64,000 nt of DNA. Origin: DATJPD01 sp035506575. Lineage in GTDB: Bacteria; Pseudomonadota; Alphaproteobacteria; CACIAM-22H2. Each line of letters begins with the position of its first letter. Position 1 is the first letter of the stretch. The DNA lies in contig DATJPD010000184.1 of NCBI GenBank assembly GCA_035506575.1, positions 70,636 through 134,635 of the forward strand. Reading direction: 5' to 3'. The translations under genes were made by a program, and so were the position numbers. Below the pieces are notes generated by a model that did not search any database, had not been told where the DNA came from, and saw nothing but the letters and a program-made list of their open reading frames with translations. Below, one piece after another: positions 16,702-27,269 of this stretch.

Positions 16702-17124
16702 CTAGACGAAGATCGTTTCCGGAAGCTCGGGCGGGGGCTGCCGCCGCGCACGCGGCGGATCGTCGAGCAGGAGATCGGCGGCGGGGCTGGGCCGCATCGA
16801 TTCCTGGGGCACCGCATGCGCGACGAGCCAGCTCGCGTGTGCGATCAGCGCGTAGGCATAGTCATACGCATAGAACAGCGGCCTGTGTCCGGCGGTGATG
16901 GCGCGTTCCTGGTGGACGACAGGATCCTTTACCGGAAAGCGCACGCCCTTGGGCGTCAGCCAGTATTCGCCGGCCGGGCTTCTCTCGCCTGTCGGCACGC
17001 AGCCCAGACGTCGGCGCAAAGCGTTGAACACCCGCGTCGCCGAGACCAGAGGGCGCCTGCGGCGCGGCTTCTCCGGATAAAAGACCTCGATGGGCGGCGG
17101 CAGGAGGCGGGGTTGGGCGTCCAT
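16702..17124 (-). CDS. Hypothetical protein
   Basis: 140 residues with Pro/Arg-rich ends and a more ordered centre (GEYWLTPKGVRFPVKDPVVHQERAI across residues 52-76, then YAYDYAYALIAHASWLVAHAV). I recognise no family. It converges with the molybdenum hydroxylase (10 bp between stops) and follows the extradiol dioxygenase operon on the same strand after a 112-bp gap. The ribosome site is weak, so coding status is moderate. Confidence 0.5.
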   Translation of the reverse strand: MDAQPRLLPPPIEVFYPEKPRRRRPLVSATRVFNALRRRLGCVPTGERSPAGEYWLTPKGVRFPVKDPVVHQERAITAGHRPLFYAYDYAYALIAHASWLVAHAVPQESMRPSPAADLLLDDPPRARRQPPPELPETIFV

Positions 17125-17236
17125 GAGCGGTTCTCGCGCGGACTCGATGCCGCAGAGATCTGCTCATGAGGCGACAAAATGAACAGCCCGCGTGTGACCT
17201 CGCGGTGAGAACCCTGTGACAGAACTGTGCGCCTGC

Positions 17237-17845
17237 CTACAGGCGTAGCATGTCCATCGGCGACTTGTCCGGCGGCAAGAGCGGCCGACGCAGCAGGGAG
17301 TCGGGACGCTCACCGGACTTGAAGCGCCGCAGGATGTCTTCGGGGTCGTACATCACGCCGATCGGGTTCGACTGGAACGCGTCGGAGCGCATATAGGCCT
17401 TGGCCTCGTCCATGCTCGCGAACGCGTCCGCCTGCAGCTCGATGCGGTTGCCCTCGGGGTCGCGATAGTACATCGACATGGTGACGCCGTGATTGATCGG
17501 CCAGAACGGCCTGATCCCGGCATCGCGCAGGCGCTCATAGGTCGCGAGCAGATCGCCGACGCTGCCATAGGTGAACGCGATGTGATCCATGCCCGAGCGC
17601 ATCGTCTGGCCGGCTTCTTCGAGGCCGGGAATGGCGAGGAGTGCGATCCGGTGATGCTCGTCATCGTAGGTGAGGAAGCAGATCTGGTCGGATTCCTGCG
17701 TCACGTCGGCCTGCAGCACGGTCTGGTACCAGGCGCGCATGGCGGGCATGTCGCGCACCCGCAGCACCACATGCGCGAGCTTCGCGGGCGAGACGCGCTT
17801 CGCTGTCGACCCGGATTGCTGCCCCGCCTGTTGCATGACATTCAT
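17237..17845 (-). CDS. VOC-superfamily extradiol (catechol 2,3-type) dioxygenase
   Basis: 202 residues with one VOC module. The metal-ligand positions are visible as His in KLAHVVLRV, His in GMDHIAFTY and Glu in GNRIELQAD, consistent with a type I extradiol dioxygenase or related ring-cleavage enzyme. The ATG at 17845 has a strong GGAGGAGG site. It is the last gene of a Bug receptor - flavin monooxygenase - VOC operon (43 bp after the monooxygenase) and would open the ring of a hydroxylated product. The single module is short for a classical two-domain dioxygenase, so substrate and reaction are inferred. Confidence 0.85.
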   Translation of the reverse strand: MNVMQQAGQQSGSTAKRVSPAKLAHVVLRVRDMPAMRAWYQTVLQADVTQESDQICFLTYDDEHHRIALLAIPGLEEAGQTMRSGMDHIAFTYGSVGDLLATYERLRDAGIRPFWPINHGVTMSMYYRDPEGNRIELQADAFASMDEAKAYMRSDAFQSNPIGVMYDPEDILRRFKSGERPDSLLRRPLLPPDKSPMDMLRL

Positions 17846-17888
17846 GATGTCCTCCTCCCGAGACGTGGGTTTGCAGGCGAACCCGAGC

Positions 17889-19523
17889 TTAGCAGACCGG
17901 GCCGCCGCCTGTAACGTGGCGCAGGATCGCGGCCCAGCTTTTGGGCGCGTCGCCCCGCCAGGCCACGTGCTGATCGGGGCGGATGAGGATGTGCCGTGCT
18001 GCGTAGAGCTCCTCGATCCGCCGCGACGGCATGGAGAGGCGCTTGAGCGGAACACCGAGCTCGGCCGCATCGCGGCGCGCGCGGTCGAGATCGAGGTCGT
18101 CGGCTCCGCGGTCGCTGAGCAGGGTGAACCCGCGGCCGAAATGATCGTAGAGCGAGGAGCCGTCGTCGAGCCAGGCGTGCGGCGCGAGGCAGCCGGGACG
18201 CGCCGAGGGAACATAGTCGCGGAAGTGGAGCGGCGGCGGTGCCGTGCCGTCGGGGACGATCGCCGGGGAGTCCTCGTAGCGATAGCCGAGGATCACGCCC
18301 AGCGTATTGAACTCGCGCTCTTTGGCCTGGCGGATCCGCTCGCCGGCGGCGGCCCGGATGCGGGCGCCTGCCGCGGTCGCGTCTTCCAGGCCATCCTGCC
18401 AGAGCTGGTTGCTGAGCAGCGCGTGGTTGGCGACCGCTTCGTCCATGACGAAATTGTGCACCGGCTTGCGCTCGCGGGTGTAGCTGTCGAGCAACGCCGG
18501 ATGTGCCCAGCCCTGCAGCACGCCGGCGACTTTCCAGCCGATGTCGACCGCGTCGGCCACGCCCATGTTCATGCCGTAACCGCCGAACGGTGGATGGAGA
18601 TGGCAGGCATCGCCGGCGAGGAACACGCGGGCGACCTGGTAGCGGTCGGCGATCAGCCGGCTCGCGATCCATTCATCGGAGCTCAGGATTTCGTAGGGCA
18701 GGTCGATGCCCGTCGAGCGCCGGATCAGTTCCGGCATGTCGCGCTCGCTGAGGGTGAGGCCGTCGGGAACGCGCGTCGGTCCGAAGAACCAGCGATCGCC
18801 GCGGTCCATCGGGCCGAGGAGGCTCGGAATTTCGTCGTTGATCTGCCAGTACATGATCCCGGGGCCGTGAGGGTGCGCGCGGTCGAGCCCGGGCGCCCGG
18901 AAGACCGTGTTGTAGTGCCGGGAGATCTTACGCACGCCCTCCATCGTGGCGCCGATCGCCTGGCGCACCGTGCTGCGCGCGCCATCGGCGCCGATCAGGA
19001 ACTCGCAGGTCGCCGTGTGCTTGGCGCCGCTCGCGGCGTCGCGCAGCGTGGCGTGGACGCCGCGTTCGTGCTGCTCGAGGGCCGTGAGCTCGACCCCGAA
19101 GCGGATCTCGATGGTGGGCAGCGACTGCGCATGCGCGCGCAACACTTCTTCGACGGTGTATTGCGGGATCCATTGTCCGTGCTCGGAGTAGAACGGGTTG
19201 CGGCCCGGTGCGCAGTAGTTCGCATTCTCGATGCGGGTCAGGAGATGCCCGGACAGGCGTGTGACGAAGAAGATGTCGGATGGATAATCGATGCCAAGCG
19301 GTGAGGCGGCGGCGAGCTTGTCGGCGATACCCCAGCGGCGCAGATGCTCGCGTGTGCGGACGTTCGTCGTCTTGGCGCGCGGGGCGTAGCCGACCCGGTC
19401 GTTGCGCTCGATCAGAAGCGTGCGGATGCCACGGTGGCCGAGCTCGATCGCGGCCGCGAGCCCGACCGGTCCCGCCCCCACGACCAGGACCTGGGCGACG
19501 AAATCCCGAAGTGCTGCTGCCAT
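17889..19523 (-). CDS. FAD-dependent aromatic hydroxylase (phenol/3-HPP hydroxylase type)
   Basis: 544 residues. The Rossmann motif VLVVGAGPVGLAAAIEL is at the N-terminus, LIGADGARSTVR is the DG motif, and LAGDACHLHPPFGGYGMNMG is the GD motif of class A flavin monooxygenases; a thioredoxin-like C-terminal part follows as in MhpA/PheA/TfdB-type enzymes. It should insert one oxygen into an aromatic acid or phenol using NAD(P)H. The start at 19523 lies 8 bp after the Bug gene stop, so the two are co-transcribed; an ATG 11 codons earlier would overlap that gene. Confidence 0.92.
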   Translation of the reverse strand: MAAALRDFVAQVLVVGAGPVGLAAAIELGHRGIRTLLIERNDRVGYAPRAKTTNVRTREHLRRWGIADKLAAASPLGIDYPSDIFFVTRLSGHLLTRIENANYCAPGRNPFYSEHGQWIPQYTVEEVLRAHAQSLPTIEIRFGVELTALEQHERGVHATLRDAASGAKHTATCEFLIGADGARSTVRQAIGATMEGVRKISRHYNTVFRAPGLDRAHPHGPGIMYWQINDEIPSLLGPMDRGDRWFFGPTRVPDGLTLSERDMPELIRRSTGIDLPYEILSSDEWIASRLIADRYQVARVFLAGDACHLHPPFGGYGMNMGVADAVDIGWKVAGVLQGWAHPALLDSYTRERKPVHNFVMDEAVANHALLSNQLWQDGLEDATAAGARIRAAAGERIRQAKEREFNTLGVILGYRYEDSPAIVPDGTAPPPLHFRDYVPSARPGCLAPHAWLDDGSSLYDHFGRGFTLLSDRGADDLDLDRARRDAAELGVPLKRLSMPSRRIEELYAARHILIRPDQHVAWRGDAPKSWAAILRHVTGGGPVC

Positions 19524-19530
19524 GGCGGCG

Positions 19531-20505
19531 TTACTGCGGCTCGAGCCCGACGGCATCGATCACCGCTTTCCACTGCCGGCGCTGGGTGGCCACGAACGCC
19601 GCAAGCTGCTCCGGCGTTCCGGGATTGGGATAGACGCCGAGCACGGCGAAGCGCTCGATGATGTCGGGCATCCGGATCGCCGCGTTGATCGCCGCATTGA
19701 GGCGGCCGACGACCTCGGGCGGCGTGCCGGCCGGGGCGAACGTGGCGAACCAGCCGATCGATTCGAAGTCGGGAAACGTTTCGGCGACGGTTGGCACCTG
19801 CTCGTAGCCGGGCAGGCGTTGCCGCGAGGTGACGGCCAGGGCGCGCAACGTGCCCGCCTTCACCTGGCCGACCAGCGGCGGCAGCCCGTCGATCGTGCCC
19901 GTCGCTTCGCCGCTCAGCGCCGCGGCGACCTCCGCCACCGAGCCGTTGTAGACGACCGGCGTGATCTCGATGCCCGCCGCGCGGTTGAGCATGGCGCCGG
20001 TCAGGTCCGGCACCGAGTTCTTCAAGGGATAGCCGAAATTGAGCGCTCCCGGCTGGGCCTTGGCGCGGGCGATGAGCTCCGCCAGCGTCGTGATGCCGCT
20101 GTTCGCCCCCACGGCGATCATCATCGGGCTGGTGCCGATGGCCGCGACCGGCATGAGGTCGCGGTCGACGTCGAATTGCGGGTTCTTGAACAGATAGGGC
20201 GTGAGCGTGACGGTCGAGGCCGCCACCAGCGCGAACGTGTAGCCGTCCGGCGCCGAACGGACCAGGCGGCTCATGCCCGGGATCCCGCCGGCCCCGGCGT
20301 AGTTCTCGACGATGAACTGCTGGCCGAGCGGGGTCGAAATGCGCTCGGCGACCAGGCGAGCGATGATGTCGGGCGCCACGCCGGTCGGTGCTGGCACGAT
20401 GATCTTGACCGGCCGGCTCGGCCAGGTCTCTGCATGCAGGGTTACGGGAACGGCCACCAGGCCGAGAAGTGCCGCGCCGATCGCAAGGCGCCCGAGGCGC
20501 ATCAT
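19531..20505 (-). CDS. Bug-family (TctC-like) periplasmic solute receptor
   Basis: 324 residues from the ATG at 20505, preceded by GGGAGGAG. Signal peptide (cleavage near LHA-ETW) then the Bug core: TWPSRPVKIIVPAPTGVAPDI, IVENYAGAGGIPG, APDGYTFALV. It is the first gene of the flavin monooxygenase/dioxygenase operon, so it probably presents that pathway's aromatic substrate. No TctAB is adjacent. A LysR gene is divergent, sharing the 127-bp intergenic region. Confidence 0.92.
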   Translation of the reverse strand: MMRLGRLAIGAALLGLVAVPVTLHAETWPSRPVKIIVPAPTGVAPDIIARLVAERISTPLGQQFIVENYAGAGGIPGMSRLVRSAPDGYTFALVAASTVTLTPYLFKNPQFDVDRDLMPVAAIGTSPMMIAVGANSGITTLAELIARAKAQPGALNFGYPLKNSVPDLTGAMLNRAAGIEITPVVYNGSVAEVAAALSGEATGTIDGLPPLVGQVKAGTLRALAVTSRQRLPGYEQVPTVAETFPDFESIGWFATFAPAGTPPEVVGRLNAAINAAIRMPDIIERFAVLGVYPNPGTPEQLAAFVATQRRQWKAVIDAVGLEPQ

Positions 20506-20602
20506 TGTCTCCTCCCTCTGCGGGCGGCCTTGCGGCCGCGTCTCATTGGCAGCTTTTAGCCTCTGGCGGGGGTTGTCGGTAAGATGGCAGTATTGACCGA
20601 CT

Positions 20603-20619
20603 GATACCGAATTCTTATC
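20603..20619. promoter_or_regulatory. Candidate LysR-type operator (T-N11-A box)
   Basis: GATACCGAATTCTTATC has the GAT / ATC dyad with T-N11-A spacing typical of LysR-family binding sites. It lies 14 bp before the LysR gene and 98 bp before the divergent Bug gene, as expected for an autoregulating LysR protein that controls the catabolic operon. Confidence 0.5.
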
Positions 20620-20632
20620 GTTCAAGGTCCGC

Positions 20633-21532
20633 ATGAAGCTCAGTCAGTTCCGCGACGTGGTGGCGGTCGCCGAGCGCGGCAGCCTGCGCGCGGCGGCCCG
20701 CCATCTGGGCGCGGCGCAGCCCGCCCTCAGTCGCAGCATCCACGAGCTCGAACGCGAACTTGGCGTTCCGCTGTTCGAGCGCCGGGCGCGCGGCATGGTG
20801 CTGACGCCGATGGGCGACGTGTTCGTGCGGCGCGCCGGGGCCGTGCTGGGCGAGGTGCGCCGCGCGCGCGACGAGATCGAGCAATTGCAGGGCGGGGTTC
20901 GCGGCAGCGTCGTCGCAGCGCTCTCGTCGGTGCCGCACATGGCGCTGCTCCCGTCCGCCCTGCGGCCGTTCCGCACGCGCTATCCGAACGTGCGCCTGCG
21001 CATCGTCGAAGGCGTGTACCCGGCCTTCGAGGCCGGGCTCAAGGACGGCAGCATCGATTGCTATGTCGGACCCAGCCCCGGGGGGTCGCTCGCATCGGAG
21101 CTGGTCGAGGATAAGCTGTTCGACAACGCGCGTACGATCATCGGCCGCAGCGGACATCCGCTGGCCAAGGCACGTTCGCTCAAGTCCCTCGTCGCCGCGG
21201 AATGGGCATGGGCCGCCACGTCGATCACCCACGACGCCGAGGCGGAGCTCGCCGAGCTGTTCGCGCTGCATCGCCTGCCGACGCCGCGCCTGGCCCTGGC
21301 GGCCACGTCGGCGTTGACCTTGATGGTGGCGCTCATGAATAGCGACCTGCTGGCAATGGTCCCGATCCAGTGGACGCGTTTCGCGCTCACCGCGCGCGAG
21401 CTGGTGCCGATCCGCGTGACGGAAGCGATCGGCGCCCCGCCCATCGTCGCCATCCGGCGCGCGGGCTTGCCGCTCACGCCGGCCGCGGAGTTCTTCGTCG
21501 ACCTGATGAGGCGCGCGGCGCCGGTGCAGTAG
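20633..21532 (+). CDS. LysR-family transcriptional regulator
   Basis: 299 residues. The N-terminal winged helix reads MKLSQFRDVVAVAERGSLRA and AAQPALSRSIHELERELG, followed by a type II periplasmic-binding-like effector domain. It is divergent from the Bug receptor/flavin monooxygenase/VOC operon and is its probable activator, with the pathway substrate or an intermediate as coinducer. It converges on the dihydropyrimidinase gene with only 5 bp between stops. Confidence 0.95.
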   Translation: MKLSQFRDVVAVAERGSLRAAARHLGAAQPALSRSIHELERELGVPLFERRARGMVLTPMGDVFVRRAGAVLGEVRRARDEIEQLQGGVRGSVVAALSSVPHMALLPSALRPFRTRYPNVRLRIVEGVYPAFEAGLKDGSIDCYVGPSPGGSLASELVEDKLFDNARTIIGRSGHPLAKARSLKSLVAAEWAWAATSITHDAEAELAELFALHRLPTPRLALAATSALTLMVALMNSDLLAMVPIQWTRFALTARELVPIRVTEAIGAPPIVAIRRAGLPLTPAAEFFVDLMRRAAPVQ

Positions 21533-21537
21533 GACCC

Positions 21538-22989
<1,452 letters not shown>

Positions 22990-23124
22990 CGCCGCCTCCA
23001 TCCGTGAGGAGGCGTGAAACCTACTCCCCGCGCGACAGGCCGATCAAGGCAGGACCGCTGGTATGCTGCTTGCAGGACGCTTCGGGCGGTGCGAGCCTAG
23101 GCAGCGAAACGTCGGGGCAGGGCC

Positions 23125-24366
23125 ATGGCGACAGTCCAGAACCTCCAGATCGATCGCGAGCGCTTGTGGCGCAGCCTCATGGAGATGGCGCGTATCGGCG
23201 CGACACCCAAAGGCGGCTGCAAGCGACTGGCGCTGTCGGATCTCGACAAAGAGGGCCGCGACCTGTTCGTCAAATGGTGCAAGGAGGCCGGTTGCACGGT
23301 CACCGTCGACCGCATGGGCAACATCTTCGCGCGGCGGCCGGGCCGGAAGAATGACGAGCCGCCGGTGGTCACCGGCAGCCACCTCGACACCCAGCCGACC
23401 GGCGGCAAGTTCGACGGCGTCTATGGCGTGCTCGCCGGGCTCGAGATCATCCGAACCTTGAACGACAGCGGCTATGAGACCGACGTGCCGATCGAGGTCG
23501 CGGTGTGGACGAACGAGGAGGGCTCGCGCTTCGCACCCGCGATGACCGCGTCGGGCGTCTTCGGCGGGGTGTTCACCGAGGAGTACGGCCACAGCCGCAA
23601 GGACCTCGACGGCAAGACCATCCGAGAGGAACTCGAGCGCATCGGCTATCTCGGCGACCAGCCGGTCGGCGGGCGCAAGTTCCGCGCCTTCTTCGAGGCG
23701 CATATCGAGCAGGGGCCGATCCTCGAGGCCGAGCGCAAGACCGTCGGCGTCGTTCTGGGCATCCAGGGCATGAAGTGGTTCGAGGTCACCCTGACCGGGC
23801 GCGAAAGCCACGCCGGGACCACGCCGATGAACCGGCGCGCGGACGCGATGCTGGCCTGCGCCCGCGTCGTCGACCGCGTCAACCGCATCGCCCTCGACTT
23901 CGCACCCGGCGTGTCGACCGTGGGGCTCGTGCAGGTAAGCCCCAACTCCCGCAACACCATCCCGGGCACGGTATTCTTCACGGTCGACCTTCGCCACCCG
24001 CGGGACGAGGTGCTGGCCAAGATGAAGGCGCGCTTCGAGGCCGAACTCGCGGAGGTCTGCGGCGGGCTCGGCGTTGCCGTGGAGTGCAAGGAGATCTGGA
24101 ATTCGCCCGCCATCCACTACCACGACGACTGCATCGCCGCGGTCCGCAAGGCGGCCCAAGACGCGGGTTACCCTCACATGGACATCGTCTCCGGCGCCGG
24201 CCACGACGCGGGCTACGTCAACCGCGTCGCGCCCGCGGGCATGGTCTTCGTGCCGTGCGAGAACGGCATCAGCCACAACGAAATCGAAAGTGCCACACCC
24301 GACGACCTCGCGGCCGGCTGCAACGTGTTGATGCGTGCCATGCTTTCGCTGGCCATGGCAGGTTGA
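23125..24366 (+). CDS. Zn-dependent M20 amidohydrolase (N-carbamoyl amino acid hydrolase / beta-ureidopropionase type)
   Basis: 413 residues. Binuclear metal-site motifs are GSHLDTQPTGGKFDGVYGV, TNEEGSRF and AHIEQGP; the dimerisation-domain His is in GRESHAGTTPM, and GAGHDA and CENGISHNE complete the active site. The family hydrolyses N-carbamoyl-beta-alanine, N-carbamoyl-L-amino acids or allantoate. Next to dihydropyrimidinase the first two are most likely. The ABC transporter genes follow immediately on the same strand, so substrate uptake and the two hydrolytic steps are grouped. Dihydropyrimidine dehydrogenase genes are not in the window. Confidence 0.93.
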   Translation: MATVQNLQIDRERLWRSLMEMARIGATPKGGCKRLALSDLDKEGRDLFVKWCKEAGCTVTVDRMGNIFARRPGRKNDEPPVVTGSHLDTQPTGGKFDGVYGVLAGLEIIRTLNDSGYETDVPIEVAVWTNEEGSRFAPAMTASGVFGGVFTEEYGHSRKDLDGKTIREELERIGYLGDQPVGGRKFRAFFEAHIEQGPILEAERKTVGVVLGIQGMKWFEVTLTGRESHAGTTPMNRRADAMLACARVVDRVNRIALDFAPGVSTVGLVQVSPNSRNTIPGTVFFTVDLRHPRDEVLAKMKARFEAELAEVCGGLGVAVECKEIWNSPAIHYHDDCIAAVRKAAQDAGYPHMDIVSGAGHDAGYVNRVAPAGMVFVPCENGISHNEIESATPDDLAAGCNVLMRAMLSLAMAG

Positions 24367-24396
24367 GTGCGGCGCCCAGAGACCAGCGTGGAAGGT

Positions 24397-25227
24397 ATGA
24401 CGAAGCTCGCAAGCGTGCCCGAACCCGGCTTGGCGGCGCGCGCCGCGGCGCCGGTGGTCGAGATCGACCATCTCAATCTCGTCTTCAACGCCGCCGACGC
24501 GCCGGTTCAGGCCCTGACCGACGTCAACCTGGCGATCGGCAAGGGCGAGTTCGTGTCGTTCATCGGTCCCTCGGGCTGCGGCAAGACGACCTTGCTGCGG
24601 GTGGTCGCCGACCTCGAGCGCGCGACCGGCGGCACGGTCAAGGTGAACGGCGTCAGTCCCGAGGAGGCGCGCCTCGCGCGCGCCTACGGCTATGTCTTCC
24701 AGGCCGCGGCTCTTTATCCCTGGCGGTCGGTCCAGCGCAACATCACCCTGCCGCTCGAGATCATGGGGATGGACAGGGCGGAGCGCGAGGCGCGGGCGGC
24801 CCGTGTCCTGGACCTCGTGAACCTGTCGGCGTTCGCGCGCAAGTTCCCATGGCAGCTCTCCGGCGGTATGCAGCAGCGGGTGTCGATCGCCCGGGCCCTG
24901 TCCTTTGATCCGGCACTGCTGCTGATGGACGAGCCGTTCGGAGCGCTCGATGAGATCATCCGCGACCATTTGAACGAGGAGCTGCTGCGCCTGTGGCGGC
25001 GTACGCAGAAGACCGTGCTGTTCGTCACCCATTCGATCCCCGAGGCGGTGTTCCTGTCGACGCGGATTGTCGTCATGAGTGCCAGGCCTGGCCGCATCGT
25101 CGACGTGATCGACGCCGACCTGCCGGCCGACCGCACGCTCGAGATCCGCGAAAGTGCCGAGTTCGCGGCGATTGCGCACCGCGTGCGCGCGGGTTTGCGG
25201 GCCGGCCACAGCTACGATGAGGGCTGA
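24397..25227 (+). CDS. ABC transporter ATP-binding protein (SsuB/TauB type)
   Basis: 276 residues. Walker A GPSGCGKTTLL, signature LSGGMQQRVSIARAL, Walker B LLLMDEPFGALDE and the H-loop THSIPEAVF are all intact. The ATG at 24397 is chosen for its GGAAGG site; a GTG directly after the previous stop is the alternative. It energises uptake with the two permeases and receptor that follow, together a NitT/TauT-type importer. Confidence 0.95.
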   Translation: MTKLASVPEPGLAARAAAPVVEIDHLNLVFNAADAPVQALTDVNLAIGKGEFVSFIGPSGCGKTTLLRVVADLERATGGTVKVNGVSPEEARLARAYGYVFQAAALYPWRSVQRNITLPLEIMGMDRAEREARAARVLDLVNLSAFARKFPWQLSGGMQQRVSIARALSFDPALLLMDEPFGALDEIIRDHLNEELLRLWRRTQKTVLFVTHSIPEAVFLSTRIVVMSARPGRIVDVIDADLPADRTLEIRESAEFAAIAHRVRAGLRAGHSYDEG

Positions 25228-26130
25228 GTGAACACCGTAAGGGGAGCTCGGCAGCGGCTGATGAGCGGCAGCCTGGGGCCGGTTCTCGCAATCCTCGGCG
25301 TGCTCGTCGTCATCTGGTACGCCGGTGCGGTAGCGCTGAACGCTCAACGCGTGCTCGACGGCTACGAGAGCGAGGAGACGACCGACTGGACCTGGCGCGA
25401 CCTGGTCGCGGACACGCTGTCGATGGAGCGGCCGATCCTGCCCGCGCCGCACCAGGTGCTCATCGAGCTGGACAAGACGGTCCTGGACGTGGCGCCGACC
25501 TCGCGCCGCAGCCTCGTCTATCACGGATGGGTGACGCTCTCTTCGGCGCTGGTCGGCTTCGTCTTCGGGACGCTGCTCGGGATCGTGCTTGCCGTCGGCA
25601 TCGTTCATGTGCCCACGTTGGAGCGGGCGCTGATGCCGTGGATCATCGCTTCGCAGACGATCCCCATCCTGGCGATCGCACCCATGATCATCGTCGTGCT
25701 CGGCTCGCTCGGCCTCGTCGGTCTGCTGCCCAAGGCCATCATCTCGGCGTATCTGTGCTTCTTCCCCGTGACCATCGGCATGGTGAAGGGGCTGACCTCG
25801 CCCGACCGCATCCAGCTCGACCTCATCCGCACGTACAGCGCCAGCGAGACGCAGGTGTTCTGGAAACTGCGCTGGCCGGCGTCGGTCGCCTTCCTCTTCG
25901 CGAGCCTCAAGGTGGCGATAGCGCTGGCCGTCGTGGGTGCGATCGTCGGCGAGCTGCCGACAGGTGCCGCAGCCGGGCTCGGGGCGCGGTTGCTGTCCGG
26001 CTCCTACTATGGCCAGACGGTGCAGATCTGGGCGGCGCTGGTCGTGGCGTCGGTGATGGCCGGGCTCGCGGTGCTCGCGGTCGATCTCGCCGAGTGCGCG
26101 ACCGCGCGGCACATGGGCGGCCAGCTATGA
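25228..26130 (+). CDS. ABC transporter permease (SsuC/TauC type)
   Basis: 300 residues with one N-terminal helix and a BPD-transp-1 domain of about five to six helices; the EAA-like coupling loop is in the region YSASETQVFWKLRWPASVAF. It starts with GTG directly after the ATPase stop and its end overlaps the next permease gene by an ATGA. Confidence 0.93.
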   Translation: MNTVRGARQRLMSGSLGPVLAILGVLVVIWYAGAVALNAQRVLDGYESEETTDWTWRDLVADTLSMERPILPAPHQVLIELDKTVLDVAPTSRRSLVYHGWVTLSSALVGFVFGTLLGIVLAVGIVHVPTLERALMPWIIASQTIPILAIAPMIIVVLGSLGLVGLLPKAIISAYLCFFPVTIGMVKGLTSPDRIQLDLIRTYSASETQVFWKLRWPASVAFLFASLKVAIALAVVGAIVGELPTGAAAGLGARLLSGSYYGQTVQIWAALVVASVMAGLAVLAVDLAECATARHMGGQL

Positions 26131-27239
26131 CGCGCCGGTGGCCGCCCGCGTCGCTCTTCGCGGTGCCGGTGGGCCTCGCCGCCCTGGCATTGCCGCTGGG
26201 CTCGGCCGGTCGCTGGACCGATCATGCGGGGGCGCTGGCGCTCTGGGTCGCCGCACTGGCGCTCGCGGCGGCGGCCTTGCGGCTGCAGCGGTCGGCCGCG
26301 GCGGGGGCGGCACTCGTGGCGTCGGCGGTCGGCGCCACGGCACTCTATCTTCTGCTCGATGCGGGCGCCGACGGGGCTGCGGCGTCCGGACTGTGGGTCG
26401 GTGTGGTGGCGCTCGGCGCCATCGTTTGGACGGCCCTCGAGGGCGGAGCGGCGCTCAGCGCCGAGCGGCGCAACCGCGTGCTGGGGCTCGCGGTACCGGC
26501 CTTGTTCGGTGCGTGGCTTCTCTATCTCTGGCAGGTCGGCACGGTCGGCTTCGATGTGCCCTCGGTGCTGCTGCCGCCGCCGAGCCAGATCGCGGTCGCC
26601 TTCGCAAGCTCGCTCGGTCTGTTGGCCGAGGATTTCGTCCAGACCTTCGTCAAATCGATGATCCCCGGCTACGTCATCGGGTGCGGGGCGGGGCTCCTGG
26701 TCGCGATCGTGGCGGATCGCGTGCCGTTCCTGCGCCGCGGATTGTTGCCGATCGGCAATCTCGTCAGCGCCTTGCCGATCGTCGGCGTGGCGCCGATCAT
26801 GGTGATGTGGTTCGGATTCGACTGGCAGTCCAAGGCCGCAGTGGTCGTCATCATGACCTTCTTCCCGATGCTGGTGAACGCGCTGGCCGGGCTGAATGCG
26901 CTCGACCGGGTCGGGCACGACCTGATGCGCACCTACGCCGCGAGCTATGGCCAGACCATGCGCCTGGCACGGCTGCCCGCGGCCCTGCCGTTCATCTTCA
27001 ACGCGCTCAAGGTCAACTCGACGCTGGCCCTCATCGGCGCGATCGTCGCCGAGTTCTTCGGCACGCCGATCGTCGGCATGGGCTTCCGCATCTCGGCCGA
27101 GGTCGGGCGCATGAACATTGCGATGGTGTGGGCGTCGATCGTGGTCGCGGCCGTGACAGGCTCGCTGAGCTACGGCGCCATCGCCCTCGTTGAACGCAGT
27201 CTGACCTTCTGGCATCCATCGATCCGGAAGGCGTCCTAA
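26127..27239 (+). CDS. ABC transporter permease with extra N-terminal membrane segment
   Basis: 370 residues. The C-terminal 230 residues form a SsuC/TauC-like BPD-transp-1 domain (coupling loop YAASYGQTMRLARLPAALPF). The first 120 residues add several Ala/Leu-rich hydrophobic segments not found in the standard permease. Start ATG overlaps the preceding stop (ATGA), so translation is coupled. It forms a heteromeric channel with the preceding permease. Confidence 0.92.
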   Translation: MTRRWPPASLFAVPVGLAALALPLGSAGRWTDHAGALALWVAALALAAAALRLQRSAAAGAALVASAVGATALYLLLDAGADGAAASGLWVGVVALGAIVWTALEGGAALSAERRNRVLGLAVPALFGAWLLYLWQVGTVGFDVPSVLLPPPSQIAVAFASSLGLLAEDFVQTFVKSMIPGYVIGCGAGLLVAIVADRVPFLRRGLLPIGNLVSALPIVGVAPIMVMWFGFDWQSKAAVVVIMTFFPMLVNALAGLNALDRVGHDLMRTYAASYGQTMRLARLPAALPFIFNALKVNSTLALIGAIVAEFFGTPIVGMGFRISAEVGRMNIAMVWASIVVAAVTGSLSYGAIALVERSLTFWHPSIRKAS

Positions 27240-27269
27240 GCGGGGTTTCATCTCAAGAGGAGAGGGTGC

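Noticed and set aside
23044..26112. 1022-codon open frame on the minus strand opposite the amidohydrolase and ABC genes
   Set aside because: It spans several well-supported plus-strand genes and reads as low-complexity charged sequence, so it is a shadow.
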